Part shown: positions 1 through 11,701 of the stretch, piece by piece
How the letters are laid out: the number at the start of each line of letters is the position of its first letter
Numbering within the stretch: the first letter of the stretch is position 1
The notes under the pieces: model-generated
What the model saw: the letters and a program-made list of their open reading frames with translations, nothing else
The model's database searches: none
Told to the model about the DNA's origin: nothing
Assembly: GCA_029891345.1 (NCBI GenBank)
Contig: CM057009.1
Location: 90,257,416 to 90,321,415 of the forward strand
DNA length: 64,000 nucleotides
Reading direction: 5' to 3'
Source of the DNA: Dryococelus australis
Taxonomy: Eukaryota; Arthropoda; Insecta; Phasmatodea; Phasmatidae
Program-made: the position numbers and the translations under genes

Positions 1-379
1 AGTTCTGCATCCCGTGTAAGCGCGGCCTAAATTATGTGAACCACGTGCATTCTTGTACGCTACGTAATGCGCCAAGTTGTAGCATGAATTACGAAGAGTG
101 AATAACACACCCTGTGCTACATAAGATGTATGGGAAGCACAAATGCCTATCAAGACTTTAATAAACCACGCACAAAAAAAAAATATCTCCCGAGCGACCG
201 ACCTGAAAAAAAAAACCTCAGATCCGGGACGAAATGCCGTTACTCGGCTGTAGGAGGGGCGCGCCAACCGGACAGGTATGCTGGAAGGGGATTTGGGGGT
301 GAACAGGGTGGCTCCAGATCTACAGCTCGTACAGGACTAGCCATCAGCTCTGAAACACACTGCGACAATCTGATACGTA
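1..379. other. Intergenic, no gene recognised
   Basis: A GC-richer patch at about 180-340 lies inside an open frame of 112 codons (130-468) with no recognisable domain. That frame runs into a dispersed repeat, so it is not taken as a gene. Confidence 0.4.
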
Positions 380-830
380 GTCCATTCTCGGTTACTTTGA
401 ACTTTCCTGCAGCCCTGCTAAAGTTCTACTTCCAGGATATTCCTACGCCTCATACAAAGAAAGTATAACCAAGTCAAGAAAATTGCACCGAATGGACAAC
501 GCGCCGCATTCCTACGCTCCACTTAAATAACATTTTGCATGGCAACTATTCCTTACTATGCATTTACAACACTCCTATTTTCTTTCTGATTTTATTCATA
601 TGAACTATGAATTAAATATTGAAATGTATAGATAAATATAAGTAGAAGTTCCATTTAACCCAAAATAAGTTCCTTTTATGTCATCGCAGGCACAAAACGT
701 TTTTTATACATGTCATATTTAGGAAACAACCAAGCACGATATACAAGAGGTGATTTTATCAAAGATTTGATTCAAAAAGTGTGAAGAATCAACGAATAGA
801 CTATACTTATTGTTACTTTGCAGTCTTCGC
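380..830 (+). repeat. Dispersed ~450-bp repeat, copy 1
   Basis: The segment shares an ordered set of landmarks with 28,486-28,960 (same strand) and 5,060-5,480 (opposite strand): CCCTGCTAAAGTT, an ATTCCTACGCCTC-like stretch, a poorly conserved AT-rich middle, then TTGATTCAAAAAGTGTGAAG and GAATAGACTAT. No coding potential or terminal inverted repeats are seen, so the class is unknown. Confidence 0.65.
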
Positions 831-835
831 GGCGA

Positions 836-2277
836 GGTCATTAACACGGTAGTTCAAAAGCTGTGATGTAGGTTTTACACTGAAATTTCCTAAGCTGAGA
901 ATTCCGAATTTTAACTGCAGTTTCACTTATAAATAATTTGTCATTATTTAACTAACATAAATGTTATCTAATTGTAAAACTCTCGTCGAGAAACCTGATG
1001 TCTTAGTTGAGAATGAGAATGCGGGATTGCAATATGTATGGCTATGGTGCATTTGAAACACATAATAATTTATAATTTGAATGTCTCCCGCTTACATATT
1101 TGTTTTAAATAATACGATACAAATAAAAAAAACCGTTTTCACTGAAAATTTGTTTTCGTTCAAATTCATATAGCTACGAGAATTATACCAAGAACGTACA
1201 GTTTTATTAAGGCTAATAAAACCAATAGTATTATTTAAGCAAGTTTGGAAAATATCAACTATTTTGACAAAGTTAATACGTAAATACCTAATACATAATT
1301 TATTTTAAAAATTTCTTCTTTAGTATAATTATAGTTTTATGCACCATATAGCTGGAAAAAATTAAAACGCGTGTAAAGAAATTTGGTTTTCTTGCATAGA
1401 ATATGCGAAAATGAAAGTATTTCATTAACAACTCACTTATACGGAATTTTGGTTTTTCTGCCTTTATCATACAGAATTTGTTATATTTCGAGAAATGTTT
1501 AATTTATTTCTATTGGATTTGTTAACATTCCGAAGAAACGTGATGTTTTAAGAAATTTTCATACGCCAGAACTGAAAGCGCTCTCGCCACACTTTCAGTA
1601 TGATCGCCATTAGATCGAGGTCCATGAGACCGATATAAAATAATCTTTATCTGCCGTCCAAACGTAATGAAATAATTTATGAAAATAGTTAATAGTTTTT
1701 TTCCACTGCCACGTTGTGAAGAAGGTGTCGTTTCCCGTAAATTACGATTACGTATTATTTCCCAGAAAATTTTGCACAAAACTCTTCAAATTCAGAGTGT
1801 ATGTAATTTACTAAAACAAAACTAATAGGTTGGCTTCTGTTTACAGAATACGTCGATAAGCTGGTCATATTTTTGGGACATTAAATTCCTTATTATTTTT
1901 ATTCACATTATCTAGAATGAATGTGCTATAAAGGGTAGTTTTTACGATTATAATCAAATAAGTTTATATGAGCATGCGTTCCTCCTGGTATGTCGTGTTA
2001 GTGAGCATATATAAGTAATATGTGTGCATGTTTATATGCAAGCATAATATTTTAATTGATTTTGAAAATATACGTTTATTTAAGATTACCCTACTTATAT
2101 GCTTCATAGAGTTTTTGTTCTCTTTTTTTTTTTTGTATAAAATAAAGGATTGTGAAACCATTTTTATTGACCGAGTGTTTTACCAATTGCGATGAGATGA
2201 TCGTTTATTCATTTATAACATAATGAGAAACTATGTAATTTAATGTCAAAATTTATCAAAAAAACACTACCACTTTA
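836..2277. other. AT-rich intergenic stretch
   Basis: No gene, RNA gene or structured repeat was recognised. The short open frames here carry no known motif. Confidence 0.5.
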
Positions 2278-2279
2278 CC

Positions 2280-2401
2280 TCTGACCCTTGGGTTCTCTCG
2301 TGTATTTCCCGTTTCCTCTGCACTTGCATTCTGGCGCTGCTCTATACTCTCCTCGCTTCACCCTCATCAGCTCTCAAGACTCTGATGTTAAGGGCACTGC
2401 T
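2280..2401 (+). repeat. tRNA-derived SINE, 3' part (copy 1)
   Basis: It matches the 3' half of the SINE at 21,455-21,704: a CTTGCATTC stretch, a CCTCGC stretch, CATCAGCTCTCAAGACTC, then GATGTTAAG. The tRNA-like head is missing. The end of the copy is interrupted by a fold-back element at 2,402. Confidence 0.65.
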
Positions 2402-2774
2402 TACCGACTGGCAGCTGCAAAATTTTAATAGGAAATCCCAAGTTAAGTAAATTTCGCCTCAATGCGTTAATTCAAAATACAGGTTTTTCAAACAAAATGT
2501 ATTCTTCGCGAATGTTTTAGGAGAAGATTTCAACGAGCGTATATTTTCAATATAGATAGGGCAGTATGTATATTTTGAAAAACATTAATTTTAAGAATAC
2601 CTTCTAAACATACTATACGTGTTATGGAGACATCTCCGCCGTAGAGATTTTCTCCTAAAAAAATTCGTGAAGATTACATTTTGTTTGAAACGCCATTCTT
2701 TAAAATTAACGCATGTAGGCGAAATTTCTTTAACAACGGATTTCTTATTTAAATTTCGCAGCTGTCAGCCGGGA
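2402..2774. mobile_element. Fold-back MITE with ~125-bp inverted arms, Mutator-like
   Basis: The left arm (2,402-2,535) and right arm (about 2,640-2,774) are imperfect reverse complements. Both contain the AGCTGC core near the tip, AAATTTCGCCT, ATGCGTTAATT, TTTCAAACAAAATGTA and TAGGAGAA. Target duplications GGCACTGCT (2,393-2,401) and GGCACTACT (2,775-2,783) flank it, nine bases with one mismatch. A 9-bp duplication with long inverted ends is typical of MULE/Mutator elements. It carries no transposase. Confidence 0.7.
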
Positions 2775-2799
2775 GGCACTACTCTTAAGAGCCTGCTAA

Positions 2800-4310
2800 A
2801 CCTCTTACACCAGTACCGCATTAACAAGGCCATTAATGATCTAAAAGGCAAAAAGAAGTGAAAATGTGTAATTTTACTGCGCAAATACCCAGTTGCTTTT
2901 TATGTACGCAGCTTAATTTTGTGATCATATAAAAGGTAACAACTTTGGAGAAAATTCCTGCAGGTTAATTTATTTTTAAGACACCAAACCCTGCTATGTT
3001 AACCACCTCTATAAAATAACTTGCAAATATTGAAGTTGTTAGGAGACTTTTGAGTTATATAAACAGTTCCTTGTTCATAGTTTCAGCACTCTTTCACCTT
3101 TGCAGGTAATCTCATTTTCATGTGGAAAATATGTTTATTGAGTGAGTTATATAGTTGTGTTTGTAGACCACAGAAAGATGAAAAATCGAAATAACAAAAA
3201 ATTGAATTATCTTTACCTCAATAACAGTGAATTTACCTGCTAAAGCGATATATTTAATACCCCAACTGATCTCTGATACTCATGTGCGAAATGTCTAACT
3301 AGAATATAACTTTTGTGGGTGTTTCGTCGGTAAATATTCCTAACTATATAAAAAAATTTTTAAAAAAGTTATTTGAAATTACATACTTTCATTCCATTAA
3401 CTTTCTAAAGCTAGCTACCCTCTTTATAGAAATGATAACGATAACACTACCTGTCCGTGTTCCATGTACTTGAATGTGTTTATCTGCCTCCCTTCCGTTC
3501 AGCATGCCACTGTATAGTCATATATGTATTTTCTTATTTAATTTAAATTGCATGCACGAGAGGTTTGCCAAATTTGACAGTATACTAAGTGGTTATTACA
3601 AAAAATAGTACATAATTTTTCGTCCTAAATTTTTAGTTCGCAAAATCTCAGGAAACTTCGATAGTTTAAAAATATATGTTTAATATTATCCTTTTCTTCT
3701 ACGTCGGACTAATAAATTTTGCAGCTGCGGTTCATTTAAAAATAAAACCTACTAAGATCAGATTCCTCTCTACATCCGCTTATCTTTATGTTTTGTGTGC
3801 ATGTGTATTTGTTTGTACCCTACTAACAATTGAATATACGAAGTGAATTGAAAGCCTGACAAATCCTAGCTAGATGTGTTCCCTACTAACAATTGAATAA
3901 TGGAAGTGAATTGAGACCTACTAGAAACATTATCCAAATATGTGAATGATATAATATATTGTAAGGGTACCAACAACTTGAAACTGACATGTTCAGCACA
4001 TAATGTTACCCTTTCGGCAAAACTCTAGATGGCTCCTAAGATGGAATGTCATGAAGTAATGTGACTTTCGTTTTAGTGAAATTTATTTTAATATGATTGA
4101 AGTTCTGCAATGTACTTTTTTCAATTAATTACCAACTAACAGTGCGGTCATCAAGTTACAAACTAACATGTTTATGCAATGGTAGCACTGCTGTGAATGT
4201 TACTGTTACTCGCCGTGCGGGCTGTCTTCCGCAAGCTCTCTGCCTTCATTATGCACGAGAGGAAGTGCGCACGGTTGATTCGCAAGTGTCGTCTGACAGC
4301 GATAATGTTT
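2800..4310. other. AT-rich intergenic stretch with a short direct duplication
   Basis: No gene recognised. At about 3,817-3,920 the phrase CCCTACTAACAATTGAATA, followed by GAAGTGAATTGA, occurs twice about 60 bases apart, a local tandem duplication. Confidence 0.5.
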
Positions 4311-4314
4311 ACGT

Positions 4315-5030
4315 AGTTAGGTTGGAAAGCTCAATGCTCTTAGTTTGGCAATTAAAATTTCTCACCGCCAGCGAAAATCGCAATTTTCATTAAATAAATA
4401 CATTTCTGTAATCTCCTCCTACTTACGAAGAAAATTTGTTCTTTGTGCTAGAGTGGAAATGTAAATAAATATGTCTACACGTTTAATAGCCTGTCGTAAA
4501 ACTGGATTCAGCAAAACGCCAGTTTACGTAATTACTTTATTTAAACATGATAACTGAATATATAAAAATAGTTTAAATTTTTTTTTTATAATAGAATATT
4601 TAGAACCTTTCTGCGCTGTGTCCTTAAAAGATAAAAGTACAATGTTCATTTTAATGAAAGCTATATCTATTTCCCACTTTTATTCATTGTATATTTACAT
4701 TGAAATAAGCTTGCTTACAAACTCTCAGTGTCAAACACATTTGTATTCTTACTGTTTACCCTTGTAAACATGAATGGAGAACGCGAATAATAGTTATGAG
4801 ATAAATTTAACACTTAAAATTTTGGCCGGGACAAGTATGTATTACATTTCGAACCAATCACGAATGTTTACGAAATAATATATAAAATTTTTCAGTTTAC
4901 CCATAGCTTAAAAGCGAACCCTTTAAAACGCCAGCTCACTCTGCTGCGGGAATTCCCTCTCTGCCGAACTCTCTCATAAATATTCTCTTTTTGTTCCTAA
5001 CCTGAGTAGAATAAACCGTGACAGGGGTAC
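4315..5030 (+). repeat. Dispersed repeat with AGCTCAATGC motif, copy 1
   Basis: The start (GGTTGGAAAGCTCAATGC, then TTAGTTTGGCAA) and the end (CTAACCTGAGT, GAAT, AACC) recur in the same order at 34,665-34,940. The start recurs inverted at 36,490-36,560. The start lies inside a 98-codon open frame (4,097-4,393) which therefore looks repeat-derived. Confidence 0.5.
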
Positions 5031-5059
5031 CAAGAGGAGACGATCGAAAATCGCCAGCG

Positions 5060-5103
5060 GGGCCGCGTGTATAGCCTATTCGCAAATTTATTCACACTTT
5101 TCG

Positions 5104-5138
<35 letters not shown>

Positions 5139-5480
5139 CCCATATATGACATGTTTGGTTACTTCCTAACTATGCCGTGTATCACAAGCGTTTTATATTT
5201 GTGTTAACGTAAAACTTACCTTATGTATCACTGAAATGGAACTTGTTCTTATATTTTGTCAAAAAATTACAATTTATTTAATTTAAAACTAATATGATTA
5301 AAGACAAAAAGGAAATAGCTGTGTAGGTATTGCCTACTAAGAAAAAGTGATTATGAAAAACTGTATCACACTGAGTGTGCACGAATGCAGTGCGTTGGCC
5401 CTGGTGTAATATTTTGCGCTTTCTTTGCATGATACGTAGGAAAGTCGCCGAAATATAACTTTAGCAGGGTTTTAGAAAAT
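5060..5480 (-). repeat. Dispersed ~450-bp repeat, copy 3 (inverted)
   Basis: The reverse complement matches 380-830: CCCTGCTAAAGTT, a variable AT-rich middle, a GTGTGAA stretch and GAATAGGCTATAC. A run of 32 A (5,104-5,135) sits inside the AAAAGTGTGAA landmark. Confidence 0.6.
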
Positions 5481-6240
5481 TGTAAGTAACCATGAATGAA
5501 CAATACAAGCTGTTGCAATATTGCATGACAATACTTCGGGGAAACATTCCTCACATCTGGAGGATGAACAATTTTTGTATGAACATAGGTCCGCAAACAC
5601 TTCGTTTCTTTACTACAGCCCATAATACATAACGTACAGTGTATGGCCCGCGGGCTGGATCATGTTACTGTGGAATGCCATTGCACTAAGACACTACGCC
5701 TAGAACAGTAGGAACTGCACAGGAAGTAGTTTCAATTGTGTGAAACCTTATCGTCGGCACTAAAGGAAATGTTCAAAATGCCATCCATCAGCACGAACAT
5801 ATGCATCAACCCGCCGTTGTATGGACATCTGGATGCGTTGATGAATCCCTGGAAAATTCCTGATTGCTTCGCAACCCGCCTCAATACGGTTACGGAGGGT
5901 GTCTACATCGTTCACTGGGGTTTCATACACAAGTGGCTTTAAATGTCCCCACAAATAAAAGTCTAGTGGATTCAATTCAGGGCTCCTCGGGGGCTGGTAT
6001 GAGGCTGTCAATTACAGCTGCGATGGCATTCCGCACTAACATGATCCAGCCCACGTGTCATGCACTGGACGTTACGTATTACGGGCTGTAGTAAAGAAAC
6101 GAAGCGTTTGCGGACCTATGTTTCTAAAACATTTTTTCATCCTCCAGATATGAGGAATGTTCCCCCGAAGTAGTTCCTGTGGGGGACGAGTCCTGTTTGT
6201 GTCGCCGCGGTGTATTGTTCAGTCAGGATAACTATACGAA
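5480..6240. mobile_element. Tc1/mariner-superfamily remnant between ~200-bp inverted arms
   Basis: The segments 5,480-5,690 and 6,022-6,240 are reverse complements with scattered mismatches; both contain AAGAAACGAAG, GCGGACCTATGTT, CATCCTCCAGAT and GAGGAATGTT. The right arm has extra sequence near 6,175-6,210. The 330-bp spacer holds only the C-terminus of a transposase on the minus strand, so the element is internally deleted. Confidence 0.6.
5760..6011 (-). pseudogene. Transposase C-terminal fragment, mariner-like
   Basis: The 83-codon minus-strand frame contains PPRSPELNPLDFYLWG near its start and ends about 60 residues later at a His-Phe-Glu-His tail and stop. This is the C-terminal third of the large insect transposase family with a PPRSPDLTPLDFFLWG block, where the Asp of PLDF lies in the catalytic region. 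The upstream two thirds of the enzyme are missing, replaced by one arm of the inverted repeat, so this cannot be active. A second member of the superfamily lies at 54,983-55,330. Confidence 0.7.
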
Positions 6241-6244
6241 ATGT

Positions 6245-6942
6245 CAACAACCGCGTGCATGTAGAATTTATAGTGGAAATGAAGGTGTGGCCTAAACGTC
6301 AAAGACAAATACCGTTTCGGTGTATCATTGGGTTTTTCGGTAGCGTGAAGTGGAGTATCGGAGCAACATTTTAATTTCGGCATGCCGTAAGGGACTGTGG
6401 CAAGGCGCTTGAGGTAGAATGAACGACAGCAACTGCAGTAACTTTAACTCCCCCGTCGTGGCGGATGCATTTGCGACCTTAATCAACCGAGGCTAGATTA
6501 CTCAGGCAAATCGCCGAAACTCCGAAATTAAAATAGACCAAAGTATATCCTGATATTTTCTATCTATAACCTCTAGCGTATTTAAATAAGGAAGGGGTTT
6601 GCAAAATATAGAGTACCAGTTCCGAAATCTGTTTGGGAAGAGAGCAATGGTGCACCCCTGGGTTTCTAAATGAAAATATTTTTTGTGTTATTCGAGAAAA
6701 ACGATAATTTTTTGTCAACTCTATTGCTGCATAGCTTATAAATATATTATGTTTCTACTTGTAACATAGTACATTATTCAATTTTCCCAAAAAATCACTC
6801 CACTTCAGCTGCAGCTGCTATTCTGGTTTTTAAAACCTGTATCTAATATAAGATGTGGGGTGATTCAGCGATTGCGCGAAGTTAAGCTTGTCAGGTTCTT
6901 TTACAATGTTGTGACAAGTATAAGTTCTTAACTCCGTGCTTT
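6245..6942. other. Intergenic, no feature recognised
   Basis: Mixed-composition sequence with no open frame or repeat that I recognise. Its right end joins a Helitron-like element. Confidence 0.4.
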
Positions 6943-7632
6943 TCACTACATAGCATAAAAAGAAGTCCCTGGCGCGCGTCTGTCTGTATGACTGCGCTAA
7001 TCTCGAGAACCACTGAACGGATTTGGATGAGGTTTTTACTGTTATGATCTGCATTTATCGAGGAAGGTTTGTGCATATTAAAATTGTTCTAGCATTAACG
7101 GTATTGGTTAATCAAGTCGGGAAAAAAAGTTGCCGCCAGTAAGTTCTCATGGAATACGCTGTCTAATCGTTTAGAGATATAACAAAATCATGCACGAAAT
7201 AATAATGATGTACAAAAAAGTCAGTGGTAGCATATATCTATCTTTAATAGATAAGTACTAATAGGAGTATTTATAATTTAAATTTCGCAACAAAAACAAA
7301 CTTAAAATTCACTGTCTTTTCTAATCATAAAGAACTTAATCTTAATCGAAATCAATTAATTCATAATTATAACTCTTTATTGTAGATAAGAAATGTCCCT
7401 CACAGTATACAATTATCGGCAATAATTTAAAAGTTATGAAAAGTTTTGTGAAAAAGTAATTTCTAAAATCGAGACACGCGCAAACGGACCTATACCCGGG
7501 CGAGGGTAGCGGCGCGTGGTGTGGCGATGCGAAGGCAAAAGAGGTGCATGGGGGGAGGGTGTACGAGGCGAGCGCGCAGTAGGCAGAAAAAAAACTTAAT
7601 TGTACCCGGGCGAAGCCGGGCTGGATCGCTAG
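6943..7632 (+). mobile_element. Non-autonomous Helitron-like element
   Basis: The 3' end has the Helitron signature: a short GC-rich hairpin CCCGG-GCGAAG-CCGGG (7,605-7,620) followed about nine bases later by terminal CTAG (7,629-7,632). The proposed 5' end begins with TC at 6,943 and continues into GTCTGTCTGTATGACTGCG and CCACTGAACGGATTTGG, phrases common at the start of insect Helitron-like repeats. There is no Rep/helicase coding. Flanking bases are T and C rather than the ideal A and T, so the exact borders are uncertain. Confidence 0.55.
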
Positions 7633-7959
7633 CTTCTGTATATTATATGGCAATCTTGTGATTAAATTTTGTGATGTTTTGAGCCATCTTTCTTGAATTC
7701 TAACTTCAAGCGTCTAATGCCTAGCTCGAATGCTGTTTACAGAGTGTTGTTTACAATAAATCGTTCATTTTCACTCAAAATTTGACGTTTCCGCCCAAAA
7801 ATGCCTTACAATGTCCCTTTTTCCTTATAAATTCCCAGTTTTTACTAACAATTTCCCGATTTACCTTTAAAAAGTAGGTGCTACACCAAAGCTCCATTTC
7901 TGAAGAAAAAAAAAAAAAAAAAAAAAAAAAGCCAGTTCAAGTGATTTGTGGTGCTTCCT
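7633..7959. other. Intergenic spacer with A25 run
   Basis: It contains a run of 25 A at 7,906-7,930, just outside the left arm of the mirrored block. No gene. Confidence 0.4.
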
Positions 7960-8164
7960 ATTCCTTCTAGACCAATCTATGTGGTATCTGAGAAATCAAT
8001 GAAATAAAACTATTTTTTTAAATTAAATTTTTATATATTCTTATAATCTAAAAATATAAAGATGTAAGGATTAAGTGTTATGAATCACCGGACTAGTATT
8101 TTCAAGCTGCATACGATCGTGATGTCGTACCCCCATTTTGTCTCGTTTTTTCATGCTCTATCAT

Positions 8165-8490
8165 TCCTAGTTGTATCTCTCTTTCTCTCTTGTCTCTCTC
8201 ATTCCACCACTTTCTCCCTTTCTCTCTATGTCTCTAATTCCAGCTCTGTCTCTCTTTCCTTTCTCTTTCTTTCTTTCGTTTCTCTTTCACTCTCTCATCC
8301 CTTTCTATTGTGCCTCTCTCATTCACTCTCTTTCTCTCTTTCATTTCTCTCTCACTCTCTCTTTCATTTCTCTCTTGTCTTTATCATTCCATAGGTTTTC
8401 TCTGAGTTATCCCATTTTTTCTTGTTTCATTTTCTTACCTTTATCTCTTGTCTCTCTCTTTCCTTTCTCTCTTGTTTCTTACATTCTTTC
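8165..8490. repeat. CT-rich minisatellite in left arm
   Basis: A polypyrimidine tract of irregular TCTCTCTTT-type units interspersed with CATT. The matching purine tract is at 20,250-20,570 in the right arm. Long open frames here encode only Ser/Leu/Phe-rich low complexity and are rejected. Confidence 0.8.
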
Positions 8491-8892
8491 GATTGGTCGC
8501 ATTTTCTCCACTCCACTATCTACATAGTTCCTTCATCGCCTTCTAGAATGAGCGAATCACCACTGTATATATTTATTTACGAATTTAATGACATAATTTT
8601 TCCATAAAGTAGTAGGTATGTAAAAATTGTTGTAAACTACATTCCAGACAGAACTTTGTAAAACATATTCAAATTTTACTACTTTATATGAAGTGATACA
8701 TTTATAAATATGTAGAATAATTTGAATTAATTTTATTTATCAGTTAAAAAATGCTAAAAAAAAATCTTTTAAAAATACAGCAAAATGTATTTATATACAT
8801 TTTTAATGTAAAAATCATTTTAAAAACTTAAATTATGTTCATTTTACACTTTGCAATCAGAGCTGGTAAAATTAAAAAAAAAAATTACTTGT

Positions 8893-8968
8893 AGATTCAG
8901 GGATTGGAACCCAAGCCACTTGGGTTACAAGCCGAACATGCTAGCCACTAGCGTACACCATGCCAAGT
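8893..8968 (-). repeat. tRNA-like segment in left arm
   Basis: On the minus strand the segment has an A-box-like CGCTAGTGGCTAGC followed by a B-box-like GGGTTCCAATCC. It is not a full cloverleaf. The equivalent right-arm segment is at 19,522-19,605. Confidence 0.45.
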
Positions 8969-9472
8969 TGAGAACGTGCTTAATAGTTGTATGTAAATTT
9001 CCAATCTAAAGTGAAGGATTCCCTCGTACAGTTAGAGAACTATTTTTAAAGTTTCGTTATGCGAATATAATATGCGAACTCTTAGTTTGCAATTAACATT
9101 TCTAGCTCTAGGAATGAATGTTTAAGCCCTATGTAACCATAGCAATAAGCTTAAAACAAAATTTTGCTTTTTTAACGATATCTGTTTTAAACAGACTGGT
9201 TACGATACAGGATTAAAATAAGAGAATAAAAAATTATGTATTTATTATTCGATTTTAAATTTTTATAATTTTTTTTTATGTTGTACTGAACTTGTATGTA
9301 GAGAAATACGGCAAAAAAGTTCTCTCAACTACATTTCAGATCTTCTCTCTTCAAGTCTAAATATTATACAATGTTAATTATTCACTGCCTCGACTATTTT
9401 TGTAGACATAACCCCATCCTACTCGGATTTTATTCAATGTATGTATATGTGAATAAACCAAGCACCGTCATA

Positions 9473-9474
<2 letters not shown>

Positions 9475-9529
<55 letters not shown>
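9475..9529. repeat. (TA)n microsatellite
   Basis: About 27 uninterrupted TA units, just downstream of the broken zinc-finger gene on the minus strand. Confidence 0.95.
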
Positions 9530-9531
<2 letters not shown>

Positions 9532-9559
9532 CATAATTCAGACCACAAACATAAATATA

Positions 9560-10393
9560 GAAACCTTTAATTTTTGCACGCCATTCATGAAGTGTCTATA
9601 CACCAGCATGCTCACTTTCATGTAGTGAATATAATCTGCTTATAAGCATCTCAAGACACTCTATGCTAGCAAACATCCAACCAGAACCCTTGCCCATATA
9701 TTCTTCTTCACTACAAAGTTTTTATTTCAAGGCTTCTACAGCCCCTGGGATACTATCAAGATTGTACAATGCTTGATTAGCAGTCTTGAATGCACGGCGA
9801 CTGATGGCTTCATCCAAAGGCTGGGGCTTTTCGTAGGTATACTCCAGTCAAACACTGTATTTAATGGGACCTTCTTCAACCTCTTCTCTTAATTTATTGA
9901 ATATACTTTCTTAATACGGTCCAGGTATGTACATATGTATTTCATACCTTCAAAGTTATCTCCAATCACATAATCTTTTAAAGTGCCCTCGAATGCCGAT
10001 TGTTTCAGGTAGAATACGTACGATGTGGTTTCACCAACAGCTAGTACAGGTAGTTTCTTTGCTACTGAAACATGGTATTTACAGTTCTTGCTATGTCTCT
10101 TCAGCTTATCGCCTCGTTCGAACTGATGCTTGCACTTGATGCATCGCTGCATAACACAGGAAAGTCCCTTTACAAAAGTAGTATTTCATGCTTCCTAGTA
10201 CCGTGGCTATAGGCAAAATCTTGTAACAGTAGCACCAACGAAGCCTTGACGAAGTCATCGATGACAGCACTGCTGTAGGTGATCCATCCGAAGAAGTCGA
10301 TGGCGATGCTGCCGCCGCAGGTGTCCCATCCGAAGACGTCGATAGCAGTGTGCCAACCTCAGGCGCTGATGAGCTAGCAACCTTTGACTCCAT
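9560..10393 (-). pseudogene. Decayed C2HC zinc-finger gene in left arm
   Basis: Reading leftward from the ATG at 10,393, an intronless frame begins with a Ser/Thr/Ala-rich stretch containing two copies of STSSDG, then WCYCYK. After a frame change at about 10,150-10,106 it has a C2HC finger (CIKCKHQF, with His and Cys 12 and 16 residues after the second Cys). A further frame change and in-frame stops follow near 9,889, 9,840 and 9,720, before a block with YMGKGSG and a Leu-rich tail. The finger plus SG(F/W) block recalls the N-terminal part of insect proteins carried by large DNA elements, sometimes linked to type-B DNA polymerase. That assignment is inference from memory of the family. The gene has at least two frame changes and two stops, so it is broken. 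Its own TATA box lies about 90 bases upstream. Confidence 0.6.
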
Positions 10394-10458
10394 ATTTTAT
10401 TCCAGTTGCTTACACAAGCTGAGACGAAGTGTCTTTCACGACTGTCACTGTCAAACTA

Positions 10459-10490
10459 AGCTTCCTAACTGAAACCTGGCAACTTATATA
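10459..10490 (-). promoter_or_regulatory. TATA promoter of the left-arm zinc-finger gene
   Basis: On the minus strand TATATAAG occupies 10,490-10,483, and TCAGTT, the arthropod initiator core, lies at 10,472-10,467. The TATA-to-initiator gap is about 20 bases, shorter than the usual 30, so the true start may be a few bases further on. The segment recurs in the right arm near 18,600-18,655. Confidence 0.5.
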
Positions 10491-11639
10491 CTCGCAAGTA
10501 AGCACCATACCGCCCATCATAACCAAGTTTACAGCAAATATAGAGTTCATCCGAAACACAAACATCCCTGCCATCTGCTCTATCAACCAACACCAGACTT
10601 ACATGCCAGCAATTAGTTTTATTTTTAAGTTTAACATTTATATATATTTTTTTACTTACATATAATATTTTTTTTATCCCATACTTCTTTTCTGAATTTT
10701 TAAAATTTTCTATTCAGATTTGACTTATGCAATTTTTTTAAGTGTTTTATTTACATGTAGGAACTTTGTTTGTCACACTGACCTTACCAAAAATTTTCTT
10801 AACGGGCATATGTTCTGCTCTACTGGTCAACACCAGTCAAATATATACTAGTCACTATACAACCATACCATTCTTTATAACCCAGGTAATACCAGATCAC
10901 CCAACACCCCATCTCCTATAACCAAAGAAAAAATCAATTCAACAGCACCACCCAATACACCAAGCACAATAGCCATCACATCTCGAGCAACTATAGAGCT
11001 GAGGCCCACCCATAACCTAACACCCATTTTCTTGTTCTACCAATCAACACCGCTTATACGTACCAACCATAGCACCGACTATAACTCTAACACACCTCGA
11101 TCATTCGTTCACACAGACCATACAAAGATAACATAAAACCCATACCAGTGACACAATTAAATTCTACTCATACCATCCCTTCTGCTGGCTGACACTAGTC
11201 AAAATACAATAACCACCCATACCATATGTGTATACATGCTATATGTATAGTCCTATCTTATATTATAATGTATATTCCTATCATATAAATAATTACATAT
11301 ATATTCCTATCCTAAATATTGCTTTCATATTACTATCATATAGATTTATATATATTCCAATGAATTTTCTTCTGGGCGAACATGTCTTTTGGTTTTCTCA
11401 GAATGCTCCCAATCGCGAAGGTTTTTTGGTTTTTCCTGCGTGTTTTAAATGTTGGTAAAAAAATATGTTTCTTTTCGTCTTGAATGGTAGATTTTCAACA
11501 TATTTTTAGTAAGTTTAAGATCCTCTGCCATATCCAAAGATAAGGTTAAAAGTTTTCATTATAAAAATGTTTTATGAACGTGTCAGGTTTACAAGTAGTC
11601 TAAGATGTTTGATTTAAGCTCTAGTTTCTTGTAAGGGTA

Positions 11640-11680
11640 ACAAGGGTTCGAACCCTGGGTAATGCAATTCGTTTTCAGAC
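11640..11680 (+). repeat. Possible tRNA-derived fragment (B box)
   Basis: GGGTTCGAACCCTGGG is a near-perfect B box with T-stem pairing. No matching A box or acceptor stem is seen, so it is probably a SINE fragment rather than a tRNA gene. Confidence 0.35.
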
Positions 11681-11701
11681 ATATATTGAGACAGTTGAGT
11701 T

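Larger units (their letters stand above)
7960..11228 (-). repeat. Left arm of 12.9-kb mirrored block
   Basis: Read on the minus strand from 11,228 outward, the arm is collinear with the plus strand of 18,422-20,880. Shared landmarks in order are GGGTGGTTATTGTATTTTGA, a TATA promoter segment, a coding end with KGSG, GACGGTGCTTGG, a tRNA-like stretch, TAAATTCGTAAATAAAT, a purine/pyrimidine tract, and GACATCACGATCGTAT next to GTCCGGTGAT. The left arm retains about 0.8 kb of zinc-finger coding sequence that the right arm lacks. No target duplication was found at the outer edges, so it may be a large mobile element or an inverted duplication. Confidence 0.75.

Noticed and set aside
8080..8607. Overlapping Ser/Leu/Phe-rich open frames of 60-118 codons on the plus strand
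   Set aside because: They are translations of the CT-rich minisatellite; all frames are open because the tract lacks purine-rich stops.
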